This document shows positions 1 to 8,141 of a stretch of DNA of 64,000 nt, piece by piece. Made by a program: the position numbers and the translations under genes. Source of the DNA: DASSFZ01 sp035283185 (GTDB lineage Bacteria; Chloroflexota; Anaerolineae; Fen-1058); contig DATEUJ010000169.1 in assembly GCA_035283185.1 (NCBI GenBank), positions 1 through 64,000 of the forward strand. Reading direction: 5' to 3'. The notes beneath the pieces are model-generated. The model saw only the letters and a program-made list of their open reading frames with translations, did no database searches and was not told the DNA's origin. The stretch's first letter is position 1. Every line of letters begins with the position of its first letter.

Positions 1-458
1 GACGAGAAGCGTCGGGAGAGGGGGAGGGGTGGCGAAGCCGGGGAGGGGGTGAGGTACGCCAGCACGTCTGCCTTTTCAACACGTCCGCCATCGGGCTTCA
101 CCCGCGCAATGTCGATGCCGTGCTCCTCCGCTATCCGGCGCGCAAGCGGGGAAGCGCTGACCGTCGCCATAGACACGGATTCGGGCACGGATTGCACGGA
201 TGGTACGGATTCACCGGGCGCAAGAATCCAGGCGATCGTCCGCCCCACCGGGATCACATCGCCCTCGTCCGCGCGTATGCCGGCGAGCGTGCCGGAGGCC
301 ATCGCTTCGATCTCGACCGTGACCTTGTCGGTCTCGATCTCCATGATCGGCTCACCCTTCGCGACGGCTTCGCCTTCACGCTTGAGCCAGCGGATCAGTT
401 TGCCCGTTTCCTGCGCCAACTCCAACGCAGGCATGACAACGCTGGTAGCCAGGGCCAC
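1..458 (-). CDS. 2-oxoacid dehydrogenase E2 component, partial at window edge
   Basis: Dihydrolipoamide acyltransferase, which carries the acyl group from E1 to CoA on a lipoyl arm. The N-terminus is a lipoyl domain (VVMPALELAQETGK near the start; lipoyl lysine in IETDKVTVE), followed by a short Ser/Val-rich linker and a peripheral-subunit-binding domain (SPLARRIAEEHGI...VEKADVLAYL). The catalytic acyltransferase domain lies beyond position 1. The GTG at 458 is chosen because the family has residues before VVMP; an ATG at 434 is the alternative. The linker contains a CACGGAT repeat tract. It is the last visible gene of the E1alpha-E1beta-E2 operon. The substrate (pyruvate, acetoin or branched-chain oxoacid) cannot be read from the sequence. 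Confidence 0.85.
   Translation of the reverse strand, partial: MALATSVVMPALELAQETGKLIRWLKREGEAVAKGEPIMEIETDKVTVEIEAMASGTLAGIRADEGDVIPVGRTIAWILAPGESVPSVQSVPESVSMATVSASPLARRIAEEHGIDIARVKPDGGRVEKADVLAYLTPSPASPPLPLSRRFS
173..211. repeat. CACGGAT repeat tract inside the E2 linker
   Basis: Four imperfect copies of CACGGAT(T) lie in the linker between the lipoyl and subunit-binding domains of E2 and are translated in frame. The same word recurs at 49667-49729, 49806-49840 and 54517-54577. Confidence 0.6.
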
Positions 459-466
459 TCTCCAAT

Positions 467-563
467 CTCAGAGCGCATTTGAAAATTGCTGGTAGCCCGC
501 GTCCTCGCGGGCGTTGCCAACCGCGCGGACGCGGTTGGAGAGCATTTTCAAACAGGCTCTCAG
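467..563. repeat. Palindromic element between E1beta and E2
   Basis: The ends form an imperfect inverted repeat (CTCAGAGCGCATTTGAAAAT and, on the other strand, CTGAGAGCCTGTTTGAAAAT). The core holds two GC-rich hairpins (CCCGCGTCC/CGCGGG and CCAACCGCG/CGCGGTTGG). The core is nearly the same as that of the MITE at 4274-4385, but the ends differ. No target duplication is visible. It lies directly upstream of the E2 start and might act as an intra-operon processing or attenuation hairpin. Confidence 0.65.
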
Positions 564-603
564 GCGCTCTCCGTCACCGCCTGCACCATTTCGCGCACGC
601 GAC

Positions 604-1605
604 TCACGCCCTTCCACACAACGTCTTCGCCATCTCGAAGACGCTCTGCTCGTTCGGCACCGTCGCATCTTCAAGCGGCGGGGAGAAGGGGATCGGCACG
701 TCCATCGCGCCCATGCGCTTGACCGGCGCGTCGAGGTAATAGAACGCGCCGTCGGCAATGACCGACGCGATCTCCGCCGTCACGCCGTAGCGCTCGTAGC
801 CCTCGTCCACGACGATCGCTCGCGACGTCTTCTTGGCGGATTCGATCAGAGCCGGCTTGTCGAGTGGGAAAGTGGTGCGTGGATCGACGACCTCAGCGCT
901 GATCCCGATGTCTTCAAGCAGCTTCGCCGCGCCGAGAGCCACATGCACCATACTGCTCGTGGCGACAATCGTCACGTCGGCGCCGACGCGCTTGACGTCG
1001 GCGACGCCGAACGGGATGGTGTACTCCTCAACCGGAACCGGGCCTTTCAGTTTGTACATCATCTTGTCTTCGAAGAACGCCACAGGGTTATCGTCACGGA
1101 TAGCCGTCTTCAGGAGGCCCTTGGCGTCGTAGGGCGTGGAGGGGACAGCCACTTTGAGTCCGGGAATGTGACTGAACCACGCGTGCAGCGACTGCGAGTG
1201 CTGCGCTGCGGAGCGGCGGGTCGCGCCTAAAGTCGTGCGCAGCACCATCGGCACTTTGAGCTTTCCACCGGACATGTAGTGCACCTTGGCCGCCTGATTC
1301 ACCACCTGGTCCATCGTCAGCGTGATGAAGTCGCCGAACATGATGTCCACCACCGGGCGCAGGCCGGTCATTGCTGCGCCGACGCCGAGGCCGGTGATGC
1401 CCGCCTCGGAGATGGGTGAATCGATCACGCGCTCCGGCCCGAACTCTTCGACCAGTCCCGACAGGACTTTGAAAGCCGTGCCGGCTTCCGCGACATCCTC
1501 GCCGACGACGAATACGCGAGGATCGCGGCGCAGTTCCTCGGCGAGCGCCTCGCGAATAGCTTCGGCCAATGTGAGCTCGCGGGCGTTCGCGTCAGGCATA
1601 GACAT
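604..1605 (-). CDS. 2-oxoacid dehydrogenase E1 component, beta subunit
   Basis: Pairs with the alpha subunit to form the thiamine-diphosphate E1 that decarboxylates a 2-oxoacid and acylates the E2 lipoyl arm. At 333 residues it is family length. The pyrimidine-binding domain carries VGEDVAEAGTAFK near residue 35 and SEAGITGLGVGAAMTG; the C-terminal transketolase domain has IVVDEGYERYGVTAE. The start ATG follows AGGTGG and overlaps the end of the alpha gene by 14 bases, so the two are translationally coupled. It belongs to the pyruvate/acetoin/branched-chain E1 beta family; the exact substrate is unknown. Confidence 0.92.
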   Translation of the reverse strand: MSMPDANARELTLAEAIREALAEELRRDPRVFVVGEDVAEAGTAFKVLSGLVEEFGPERVIDSPISEAGITGLGVGAAMTGLRPVVDIMFGDFITLTMDQVVNQAAKVHYMSGGKLKVPMVLRTTLGATRRSAAQHSQSLHAWFSHIPGLKVAVPSTPYDAKGLLKTAIRDDNPVAFFEDKMMYKLKGPVPVEEYTIPFGVADVKRVGADVTIVATSSMVHVALGAAKLLEDIGISAEVVDPRTTFPLDKPALIESAKKTSRAIVVDEGYERYGVTAEIASVIADGAFYYLDAPVKRMGAMDVPIPFSPPLEDATVPNEQSVFEMAKTLCGRA

Positions 1606-2581
1606 GTTGGTCCACCTGGCTCACATCCGGATACGGGGCGCCGATGGCGAACTGCGCCGCCGCCTCGACCTGTGCTTTCACATCTGCCTGAATTCGATCC
1701 AGCACGTTTTGATCGGCGAGTTTCTGGTCGATCAAGAAGTCGGCGAGTTTCTTCAGCGGGTCGCGCAGCGCCATCCATTCCTGCTCTTCTTCCTTCGGCC
1801 GGTAGTAGGTGCGGTTGACGTCACCGACGTGGTGACCACGATAACGGTACGTATGGCACAGCAGGAAAGCCGGCCCCTCGCCCCGGCGCACACGCTCGGC
1901 CAGGCGCTGAACAGTCGTGTAGACGGCCCGTACGTCCTGGCCATCCACTTCCTCGGCGGTGATGCCGAAAGCTTTCGCCCGCGCCAGTAGATCACCGGCT
2001 GTCGTTTCGGTGTAGTGTGTGTACTCGTTGTACAGGTTGTCTTCGCAAATGTAGATCACAGGCAGCTTCCAGAGTTGGGCCAGGTTCATCACCTCGTATA
2101 GCAAACCCTGTCCTAAGGCGCCTTCGCCGAAGAAGCACACCGCGACCTGCCCGGTTCCGAGCCGTTTTGCCGAGAACGCCGCGCCGGTGGCGATACCCGC
2201 GCTCCCGCCAACGATCGCATTCGCACCCAGGTTACCGGTGTCCTGATCGGCGATGTGCATCGAACCACCTTTACCTCGGCAGTAACCGGCCTCCTTGCCG
2301 AGCAACTCGGCGAACATGCGCTCCATCGAAGCGCCCTTAGCCAGACAGTGGCCGTGCCCGCGATGTGTGCTGGTGATGTAGTCGTCGCGCCGTAATGCTT
2401 CGCACACGCCCACGGCGACCGCTTCTTGGCCGATGTAAAGGTGTGCCAGTCCGGGCATGATGGCCTGAGTGTACAGCTCGTTCACTTTCTCCTCGAACTC
2501 GCGGATCTTCACCATCTGCTCGTACATGTGGAGCCATTGCTCGGCATCCGGTTTCGGGAACGGCGGATTGTGAGAATTCAT
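1592..2581 (-). CDS. 2-oxoacid dehydrogenase E1 component, alpha subunit
   Basis: Thiamine-diphosphate-binding half of E1, 329 residues. Visible motifs are GQEAVAVGV (about 51-59), THRGHGH (73-79), the ThDP/Mg motif beginning GEGALGQG (152-159) and the closing EDNLYNEYT near 180, an unusual form of the common NN-containing end. The ATG at 2581 is chosen because it forms an ATGA overlap with the preceding dehydrogenase stop and starts with a normal family N-terminus; the frame stays open further upstream, but that stretch is non-homologous. The operon order regulator-dehydrogenase-E1alpha-E1beta-E2 suggests inducible catabolism rather than housekeeping pyruvate dehydrogenase. Confidence 0.92.
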   Translation of the reverse strand: MNSHNPPFPKPDAEQWLHMYEQMVKIREFEEKVNELYTQAIMPGLAHLYIGQEAVAVGVCEALRRDDYITSTHRGHGHCLAKGASMERMFAELLGKEAGYCRGKGGSMHIADQDTGNLGANAIVGGSAGIATGAAFSAKRLGTGQVAVCFFGEGALGQGLLYEVMNLAQLWKLPVIYICEDNLYNEYTHYTETTAGDLLARAKAFGITAEEVDGQDVRAVYTTVQRLAERVRRGEGPAFLLCHTYRYRGHHVGDVNRTYYRPKEEEQEWMALRDPLKKLADFLIDQKLADQNVLDRIQADVKAQVEAAAQFAIGAPYPDVSQVDQHVYA

Positions 2582-3462
2582 CGGATAGGAATCCCTGCCA
2601 TGCGCGCCAGGACTTGGAAGACCACCGCGAAATCCTGTTCGGCCAGTCCCATGCCGCGCGCCGCCGTGAGGAGCTCGTTCGTGATGGCGGTCGTCGGCAG
2701 CGGCACATCCAGTTGTCGCCCCATCTCCAGCGCCAGGTTCATGTCTTTCTGCATCATGTTCACGTCGAACCACGCCTGGTCCGGCATGCTCAGCACAAAC
2801 GGACCGCGATACTTCACCATCGGCGACGCGATGACGCTGTTGAGCAGCACCTCGACGGCGGTTTCGCGCCGGATGCCACTCTTCTCGGCCAGGAGCACAC
2901 CTTCGCTGAAGGCCAGCATTTGCACCGCCAGGCTCAGATTGGTCGCAATCTTCATCGACACAGCCAGGCCATTGCCGCCGACATGCGTCACCTTCGGGCC
3001 GATGCTTTCCAGAACCGGCCTGACTTTCTCAAACGTGCCGGCGTCACCGCCAACCATGATCGACAGTTTGCCCTCTTCGAGTGTGACGACACTGCCCGAC
3101 ACCGGCGCGTCCAGCATATGCGCGCCTTGAGCCTCGACACGGGCGGCCAGGTCCCGACTGGCCGCCGGGCTGACGGTGCTCATGTCCACGTAGACCTTAC
3201 CCGGCCCCAATCCGGCGAGTATGCCGTGGGAGCCTTCGGCGATGGCTTTCAGGGCCGTCGTGTCCGTCACCATGCTGAAGGTGACATCAGCCGCTTCAGC
3301 CACTGCGCGCGGCGTATCGGCCCAGCGCATTCCCTGGTCGAGCAGCCACTGCGCTTTCGATTTCGTGCGGTTGTAGCCGGTGACGGCGTGCCCGGCGTCC
3401 AGCAGTCGCTTGACCATGCGGCTGCCCATGACGCCCAAGCCGACAAAGCCGAGATTGGACAT
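2578..3462 (-). CDS. NAD(P)-dependent beta-hydroxyacid dehydrogenase (3-hydroxyisobutyrate dehydrogenase family)
   Basis: Cytosolic oxidoreductase of 294 residues. It has an N-terminal Rossmann fold (GLGVMGSRM, residues 8-16), the substrate motif DAPVSGS (118-124) and the catalytic lysine in MKIATNL (K171). Family members oxidise 3-hydroxyisobutyrate, tartronate semialdehyde or related hydroxyacids. GGAGAGG precedes the ATG at 3462. It is co-transcribed with the GntR-type regulator upstream (24-base gap) and coupled by ATGA to E1 alpha, so its product may feed the oxoacid dehydrogenase complex. The exact substrate is unresolved. Confidence 0.88.
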   Translation of the reverse strand: MSNLGFVGLGVMGSRMVKRLLDAGHAVTGYNRTKSKAQWLLDQGMRWADTPRAVAEAADVTFSMVTDTTALKAIAEGSHGILAGLGPGKVYVDMSTVSPAASRDLAARVEAQGAHMLDAPVSGSVVTLEEGKLSIMVGGDAGTFEKVRPVLESIGPKVTHVGGNGLAVSMKIATNLSLAVQMLAFSEGVLLAEKSGIRRETAVEVLLNSVIASPMVKYRGPFVLSMPDQAWFDVNMMQKDMNLALEMGRQLDVPLPTTAITNELLTAARGMGLAEQDFAVVFQVLARMAGIPIR

Positions 3463-3486
3463 CCCTCTCCTCCAAAACGCGAAGCC

Positions 3487-4194
3487 TCAGCCGCTCATGC
3501 GGACCGAGGCCTCACTGTCTTCGCGAACCTGGCGGAGATGCGCGCGCATCGCTTCGCGGGCTGCTTCGGGATCGCGCCGAACGATTGTGTCAAGGATGCG
3601 CTTGTGGTGATACTGGCCGCGCTGCGGGCCGCCGTCGACGCGGAAGATGCGCGCTCGCTGCTCGCGCAGCAGGTCGACGATCGAATCGATCAGCGTGGGA
3701 ATGAGCGCATTCTGCGTCGCTTCGGCCAGAGCCAGGTGAAAGTCGAGGTCGGCTTCGATAAATGCGTCAGGGTCTTGCAGAGCGGTGTCCATCGTCGCGA
3801 CCGCCTCGCGCATCGCCGCAACGTGCTCTTCGGTCGCGCGAGCGGCGGCAAGGGCGGCGATCTCGGGTTCGATGATCTCGCGCACCTCCACCAGATTGGC
3901 GGAGCCGTGGGCTCCCCCGATCTTCATAAGCAAGTCGAGCGAATGGCGCACCGCCCGCGACGTGCCGTTGGTGATAAAGGTCCCTCGGCCTGGCTGGACC
4001 TCGACCAGCCCTTTGTGTCGAAGCGCCTTGACCGCCTCGCGCACGGCTGTCCGGCTGACGCCGAACTGTTCCGCCAGCTCACGCTCAGGCGGCAACCGAT
4101 CGCCGACCTTCAAATCGCCGGTGAGGAGCCGCTGCTCGACCTGTTGAGCAATGCGCTCGTAGAGCCGTTCTGCTTGAATCGGTGTGTATTTCAA
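3487..4194 (-). CDS. FadR-subfamily GntR transcriptional regulator
   Basis: DNA-binding repressor or activator of 235 residues. The N-terminal winged helix (LPPERELAEQFGVSRTAVREAVKAL, about 34-58; GRGTFI in the wing) is followed by an all-helical FCD ligand-binding domain with the DLDFHLALAEAT metal/ligand motif. It is the first gene of the minus-strand operon that ends in E2. A palindrome at 4218-4238, 24 bases upstream of its start, is a good candidate operator, suggesting autoregulation and control by an organic-acid ligand. Confidence 0.9.
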   Translation of the reverse strand: MKYTPIQAERLYERIAQQVEQRLLTGDLKVGDRLPPERELAEQFGVSRTAVREAVKALRHKGLVEVQPGRGTFITNGTSRAVRHSLDLLMKIGGAHGSANLVEVREIIEPEIAALAAARATEEHVAAMREAVATMDTALQDPDAFIEADLDFHLALAEATQNALIPTLIDSIVDLLREQRARIFRVDGGPQRGQYHHKRILDTIVRRDPEAAREAMRAHLRQVREDSEASVRMSG

Positions 4195-4217
4195 GGCTTG
4201 CGCTGTAATGAGGTATG

Positions 4218-4238
4218 GTGGTATGATGTTTATACCAC
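4218..4238. promoter_or_regulatory. Putative GntR/FadR operator
   Basis: GTGGTAT and ATACCAC are perfect 7-base arms around a 7-base centre. FadR-type regulators bind short TGGTnnnACCA-like palindromes, and this one lies between the regulator start and the divergent LLM oxidoreductase. Confidence 0.6.
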
Positions 4239-4273
4239 ACGCTTATCATATTTGTCAAGACGTTAGCGCGAAT

Positions 4274-4385
4274 GTGTGCACGCAAAACATGTCAGGTGGC
4301 TCATCGCCCGCGTCCCCGCGGGCGGCCAACCGCGAGGACGCGGTTTGGCGAGCACTGTAACGACTGACAACATTTGCGTGCACAC
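4274..4385. mobile_element. MITE-like element copy 1, with 8-bp target duplication
   Basis: A 112-bp non-coding element. The ends are inverted repeats beginning GTGTGCACGCAAA, continuing to TGTCAG. The flanks are perfect direct repeats GCGCGAAT (4266-4273 and 4386-4393), the mark of transposition. The core holds two GC-rich hairpins like those at 467-563. A second copy with identical left end and its own 8-bp duplication lies at 31569-31684. The mobilising transposase family was not identified. The element stops 21 bases before the GTG of the LLM oxidoreductase. Confidence 0.88.
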
Positions 4386-4406
4386 GCGCGAATATCAGGA
4401 GGAGGC

Positions 4407-5336
4407 GTGAACTTCGGTATCCACAATCCATCATGGCTATTCGACTCCAATCCACACGAGATCTTTGAAGAGGTGAAGAGCAAGGCGCAGTGGGCGGAAA
4501 GGCACGGCTTTTCGTGGTTCTCGGTCATGGATCACCTGATTCAGATCCCCAACGTCGGCGCACCCGACGAGCCATTCATGGAGGGATGGACGGTTCTCGC
4601 CGCACTCGCCGCAGTGACCGGCAAGATGCGACTCGCCACCCTGGTGTCCTCGGTTGGCTATCGCAACCCTGCCCTGTTAGCCAAAATGGCAGCCGGGGTA
4701 GATATCATCAGCCGAGGGCGGCTCACGCTGGGCATCGGTGCGGGGTGGTACCGAGGCGAATACGACCAGTACGGCTGGGAGTTTCCAGAACGCCCTGCGC
4801 GCCGCATCCATCAGATGGAGGAAGCCGTGCGGCTGATCAAGGCCATGTGGACTGAGGGACACGCAGCCTTTCATGGAAGGTACTTCCGCACTGACCAAGC
4901 GATTCTCGAACCGAAGCCAGTGCAGAAGCCACACCCACCGATCATGATTGGCGGCAGCGGCGAACAGTTCACCCTCCGCGCCGTCGCCCGCGTGGGGGAC
5001 GCCTGCAACATCTTCGGAAGTCCGGAAGTCGTGAAGGGGAAATATGAAATCCTGCTCCGGCACTGTGAAGCGGAAGGCCGGGATTTTGAGGAGATCGAGC
5101 GCACCAACCTCACGAGCCTGCTCCTGGCGCGGGACGAGGCGAAACTGAAGGCGAAGCGTGAGCGACTGGCTCTGCCTGATCCGTTTCGCGGATTCGCCGT
5201 GACGGTGTCACATGCCGTTGAACTCGTCGGCCGCTACCAGGATGTGGGCGTTCAGACATTCATATGCAGTCTGTTCAAGAACGATCGCGAGAGCATGGAG
5301 TTGCTCGCCGGCGAAGTGATGCCTCACTTCATTTGA
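4407..5336 (+). CDS. LLM-class (luciferase-like) F420-dependent oxidoreductase
   Basis: TIM-barrel flavin- or F420-dependent oxidoreductase of 309 residues. Typical features are WAERHGFSWFSVMDHL, the LATLVSSVGYRNPALLAKMAAGVDIISRGRL stretch (start only quoted by position, about residues 78-110), GIGAGWY, and PPIMIGGSGE. The GTG at 4407 is chosen because AGGAGG lies four bases before it; sequence further upstream belongs to the MITE and its target duplication. It is divergent from the GntR-led operon and may share its regulator. The substrate is unknown. Confidence 0.85.
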   Translation: MNFGIHNPSWLFDSNPHEIFEEVKSKAQWAERHGFSWFSVMDHLIQIPNVGAPDEPFMEGWTVLAALAAVTGKMRLATLVSSVGYRNPALLAKMAAGVDIISRGRLTLGIGAGWYRGEYDQYGWEFPERPARRIHQMEEAVRLIKAMWTEGHAAFHGRYFRTDQAILEPKPVQKPHPPIMIGGSGEQFTLRAVARVGDACNIFGSPEVVKGKYEILLRHCEAEGRDFEEIERTNLTSLLLARDEAKLKAKRERLALPDPFRGFAVTVSHAVELVGRYQDVGVQTFICSLFKNDRESMELLAGEVMPHFI

Positions 5337-5360
5337 GAAGGCAGGTGTTGAAGGGCGGCC

Positions 5361-5738
5361 TTACTCGTACCGCAGCGCCTCGATCGGTTTCAAGCCCGCC
5401 GCCCGATTGGCCGGATAGAGGCCGAAAAACACACCCACCGCCGCCGAAAAACCGAAGGCCAGCACGACGGACTCCATCGACACCACCGTATCGATCAACC
5501 CCGACGCATTCACCAGCGACGAGACGCCGGCGCCGGCCAGGATGCCGATCACGCCGCCCAGCACCGATAGCGTGAGCGTCTCCGTCAAGAACTGATACAG
5601 GACGTCGCCCCGCCGCGCGCCGACCGCTTTGCGCAACCCGATTTCCCGGGTGCGCTCGGTGACGGACACCAGCATGATGTTCATCACGCCGATGCCGCCG
5701 ACCACCAGCGAGATGCCGGCAATCGCGCCGAGGAACAC
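5361..5738 (-). pseudogene. C-terminal remnant of a MacB/FtsX-type ABC permease
   Basis: The 125 readable residues match the end of FtsX/MacB permeases: IAGISLVVGGIGVMNIMLVS, then TERTREIGLRKAVGAR and a final LYPANRAAGLKPIEALRYE. Full permeases are about 400 residues, so the periplasmic domain and first helix are missing. The break lies near 5740-5760. No ATPase partner is present. It is likely a relic left by a deletion. Confidence 0.85.
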
Positions 5739-5823
5739 GGTCGTGGACTTTCACGCCTCAGCACTCGCCACTCGTTCGGCAAAGCGGTACAATTGAAGCA
5801 TTCTCTCCTTGAGAGGCATAAGC

Positions 5824-7902
5824 ATGTTTCATGCAGGCGGCGGCGGTTGGTGGACGTTCATGTCGGCTGACGAGAAGCAGCGGCCCGAAATCAGCCGGCC
5901 TTTGCTGCGGCGGGTCGCGGGCTACGCCCGGCCTTACCTGGCGCAAATTGTATTCGTGCTGGCGGCGATCGGGCTGACGACACTGCTCGGCCTGGTTCCG
6001 CCTCTGCTCTACCGGCAGTTGATCGACCATGTGCTGCCGGCCGGGGACGTCGCCCAGCTCAACACGTTGGCGCTGGCGATGATCGGCATCCCGGTCGTCA
6101 GCGGCCTGATCGGCGTGGCGCAGCGCTACACCTCCGCCAAAATGGGCGAAGGCCTGATCTGCGACTTGCGCCAGGCGCTGTACGCGCACATGCAGCGCAT
6201 GTCGCTGCGTTTCTTCACCCACACCAAGACCGGCGAGATCATGGCGCGCCTGAACAACGACGTGGTCGGCGCGCAACGGGCGATCACCGGCACGCTGATC
6301 GGCATCATCACCAACCTGATCAACGTCGTCTTCACACTGGCGATCATGCTCTCGCTCGAATGGCGGTTGACGCTGCTGGGCGTCACGATCCTGCCGTTGT
6401 TCATCCTCCCTTCGCGGCGCGTGGCCCGCGTGCTGCGCGACATCACCCGCCAGCAGATGGACCTCAACGGCCAGATGAGCGCGCAGATGAACGAGACGCT
6501 CAACGTCAGCGGCGCGCTGCTGATGAAGCTCTTCGGGCGTCAACCCGAAAACTTCAAGAAATTCCGCGAGCGCAGCGAAGCGGTGCGCGACATCGGCGTG
6601 CGCTCGGCGGTCGTCGGCCAGTGGTTCTTTTTAGGGCTGGGGCTGGTCAGCGCGGTCGGCACCGCGCTGGTGTTCTGGATCGGCGGCCACCTGGTGTTCC
6701 AGGGCGTGTTCACCGTCGGCACCATCGTCGCCTTCGCCGCGTATCTCATCCAGTTGTACGGCCCGATCTCGGGCCTGGTCAACGCGCGCGTCGACTTCGC
6801 CACATCGATGGTCAGCTTCGAGCGGGTGTTCGAGGTCATCGATCTGCCGGTCGAGATCGACGACAGGCCGGGCGGGATGGTCGTGCGCGACGTGCGCGGG
6901 CGAGTCCGGTTCGAGAATGTTTCGTTCAGCTACCTGGAAATCGATCCGGCGGCCCGGCCTGTGCTGGGTGGCGAGAGTGCGGTCGATGCGGAGGGCGGCG
7001 ACGCGCTGCTCATCGAGGGTGGCGCCCTGCGCGCGGCCGCCCGGCAAGCGCCACGGCTAAAATCGACCGAGCGGTTTGGCATGGGCATGTGGCGCATGAT
7101 GGGCACCGGCCCGTCCGGCCCAGATTACGAGCCGGTTAGCGCGCGGCAGATGGCGATCTCGGACGTCAGCTTCGAGATTGCACCGGGACAGCTTGCGGCG
7201 CTGGTCGGGCCGAGCGGCGCGGGCAAGACGACCATCACCTACCTGCTGCCACGGTTGTACGATCCGACCGCCGGCCGTATCACGATCGACGGGCGCGATC
7301 TGCGCGACGTGACGCTCGCCACGCTCTCGAATGCGATGGGCATGGTCACGCAGGAGACGTACCTGTTCCACGATACGATCCGCGCTAACTTGCTGTATGC
7401 CAAGCCCGACGCAACGCAGGCCGAACTCGAAGCGGCCTGCACAGTGGCGAACATCTACGACTTCATCAAGAGCCTGCCGGAAGGCTTTGAGACAATCGTC
7501 GGCGAGCGCGGCTATCGCCTTTCAGGGGGCGAGAAGCAGCGCGTCGCCATCGCGCGCGTGATCCTCAAAGACCCGCGTGTTCTCATACTCGACGAGGCGA
7601 CGTCGTCGCTCGATTCACAGTCGGAAGCACTGATTCAGGAGGCGTTGAAGCCGCTGTTCCGGGGCCGCACCAGCCTGGTGATCGCCCACCGCCTCTCGAC
7701 GATCCTGGCGGCGGACGTGATCCTGGTGATGAACGAAGGGAAGCTCGTGGAGCGGGGAACGCATGCCGAACTGCTGGCGCGCGGCGGGCTGTACGCGACG
7801 CTGTACAACACGCAGTTTCGCCGGCACGAAACCCCGGCGACTCGGTCTGACCCCCTCCACGTGGCTACGGGAATGGTTCCCCAAGACCTTCGCCAAACGT
7901 AA
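5824..7902 (+). CDS. ABC exporter with fused membrane and ATPase domains
   Basis: Half-transporter of the MsbA/lipid-drug exporter type, 692 residues. Six transmembrane helices occupy about residues 25-320. The nucleotide-binding domain has Walker A GPSGAGKTT (about 461), signature LSGGEKQRVAIAR (about 565) and Walker B VLILDEATSSLD (about 586). ATG 5824 is preferred over an in-frame TTG at 5809 because GAGAGG precedes it. Oddity: about 60 extra residues (roughly 380-440, Ala/Gly-rich) separate the first strand of the ATPase domain from the Walker A region. A TACAAT -10-like box lies at 5788. Substrate unknown. Confidence 0.93.
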   Translation: MFHAGGGGWWTFMSADEKQRPEISRPLLRRVAGYARPYLAQIVFVLAAIGLTTLLGLVPPLLYRQLIDHVLPAGDVAQLNTLALAMIGIPVVSGLIGVAQRYTSAKMGEGLICDLRQALYAHMQRMSLRFFTHTKTGEIMARLNNDVVGAQRAITGTLIGIITNLINVVFTLAIMLSLEWRLTLLGVTILPLFILPSRRVARVLRDITRQQMDLNGQMSAQMNETLNVSGALLMKLFGRQPENFKKFRERSEAVRDIGVRSAVVGQWFFLGLGLVSAVGTALVFWIGGHLVFQGVFTVGTIVAFAAYLIQLYGPISGLVNARVDFATSMVSFERVFEVIDLPVEIDDRPGGMVVRDVRGRVRFENVSFSYLEIDPAARPVLGGESAVDAEGGDALLIEGGALRAAARQAPRLKSTERFGMGMWRMMGTGPSGPDYEPVSARQMAISDVSFEIAPGQLAALVGPSGAGKTTITYLLPRLYDPTAGRITIDGRDLRDVTLATLSNAMGMVTQETYLFHDTIRANLLYAKPDATQAELEAACTVANIYDFIKSLPEGFETIVGERGYRLSGGEKQRVAIARVILKDPRVLILDEATSSLDSQSEALIQEALKPLFRGRTSLVIAHRLSTILAADVILVMNEGKLVERGTHAELLARGGLYATLYNTQFRRHETPATRSDPLHVATGMVPQDLRQT

Positions 7903-7940
7903 CTACTCAGCCCAACGTCACGGGAGCACTGCACCGCATG

Positions 7941-8102
7941 TGTTGCGAGCATCTTTCTGCGAAGCAATCCCCCGGCCGGCCAGGGGATTGCTTCGTCGCA
8001 ATCCTTCGACTCCGCTGCGCTCCGCTCAGGATCGCTCACCTGCCCCGCGCGTCATTGCGAGCGTCTTTTTGCGAAGCAATCTCAGCGGGGTGGCAATGAC
8101 GC
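7941..8102. repeat. Dispersed palindromic repeats between ABC exporter and YceI
   Basis: Two REP-like palindromes: GCGAAGCAATCCCC paired with GGGGATTGCTTCGT (7959-7996), and GCGTCATTGC paired with GCAATGACGC (8049-8102). Between them (8004-8034) is a CCTTCGACTCCGCT...GCTCAGGAT word that belongs to another dispersed family in this window. No gene is seen from 7903 to 8141. Confidence 0.7.
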
Positions 8103-8141
8103 GTGAGCAGTTACCGCCGAACAAGTGGATCAGGTCAGTGA

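Noticed and set aside
2614..4266. 550-codon plus-strand open frame
   Set aside because: It is antisense to the dehydrogenase and GntR genes, both with clear family motifs; its product is Arg/His/Ala-rich shadow sequence without a ribosome site.
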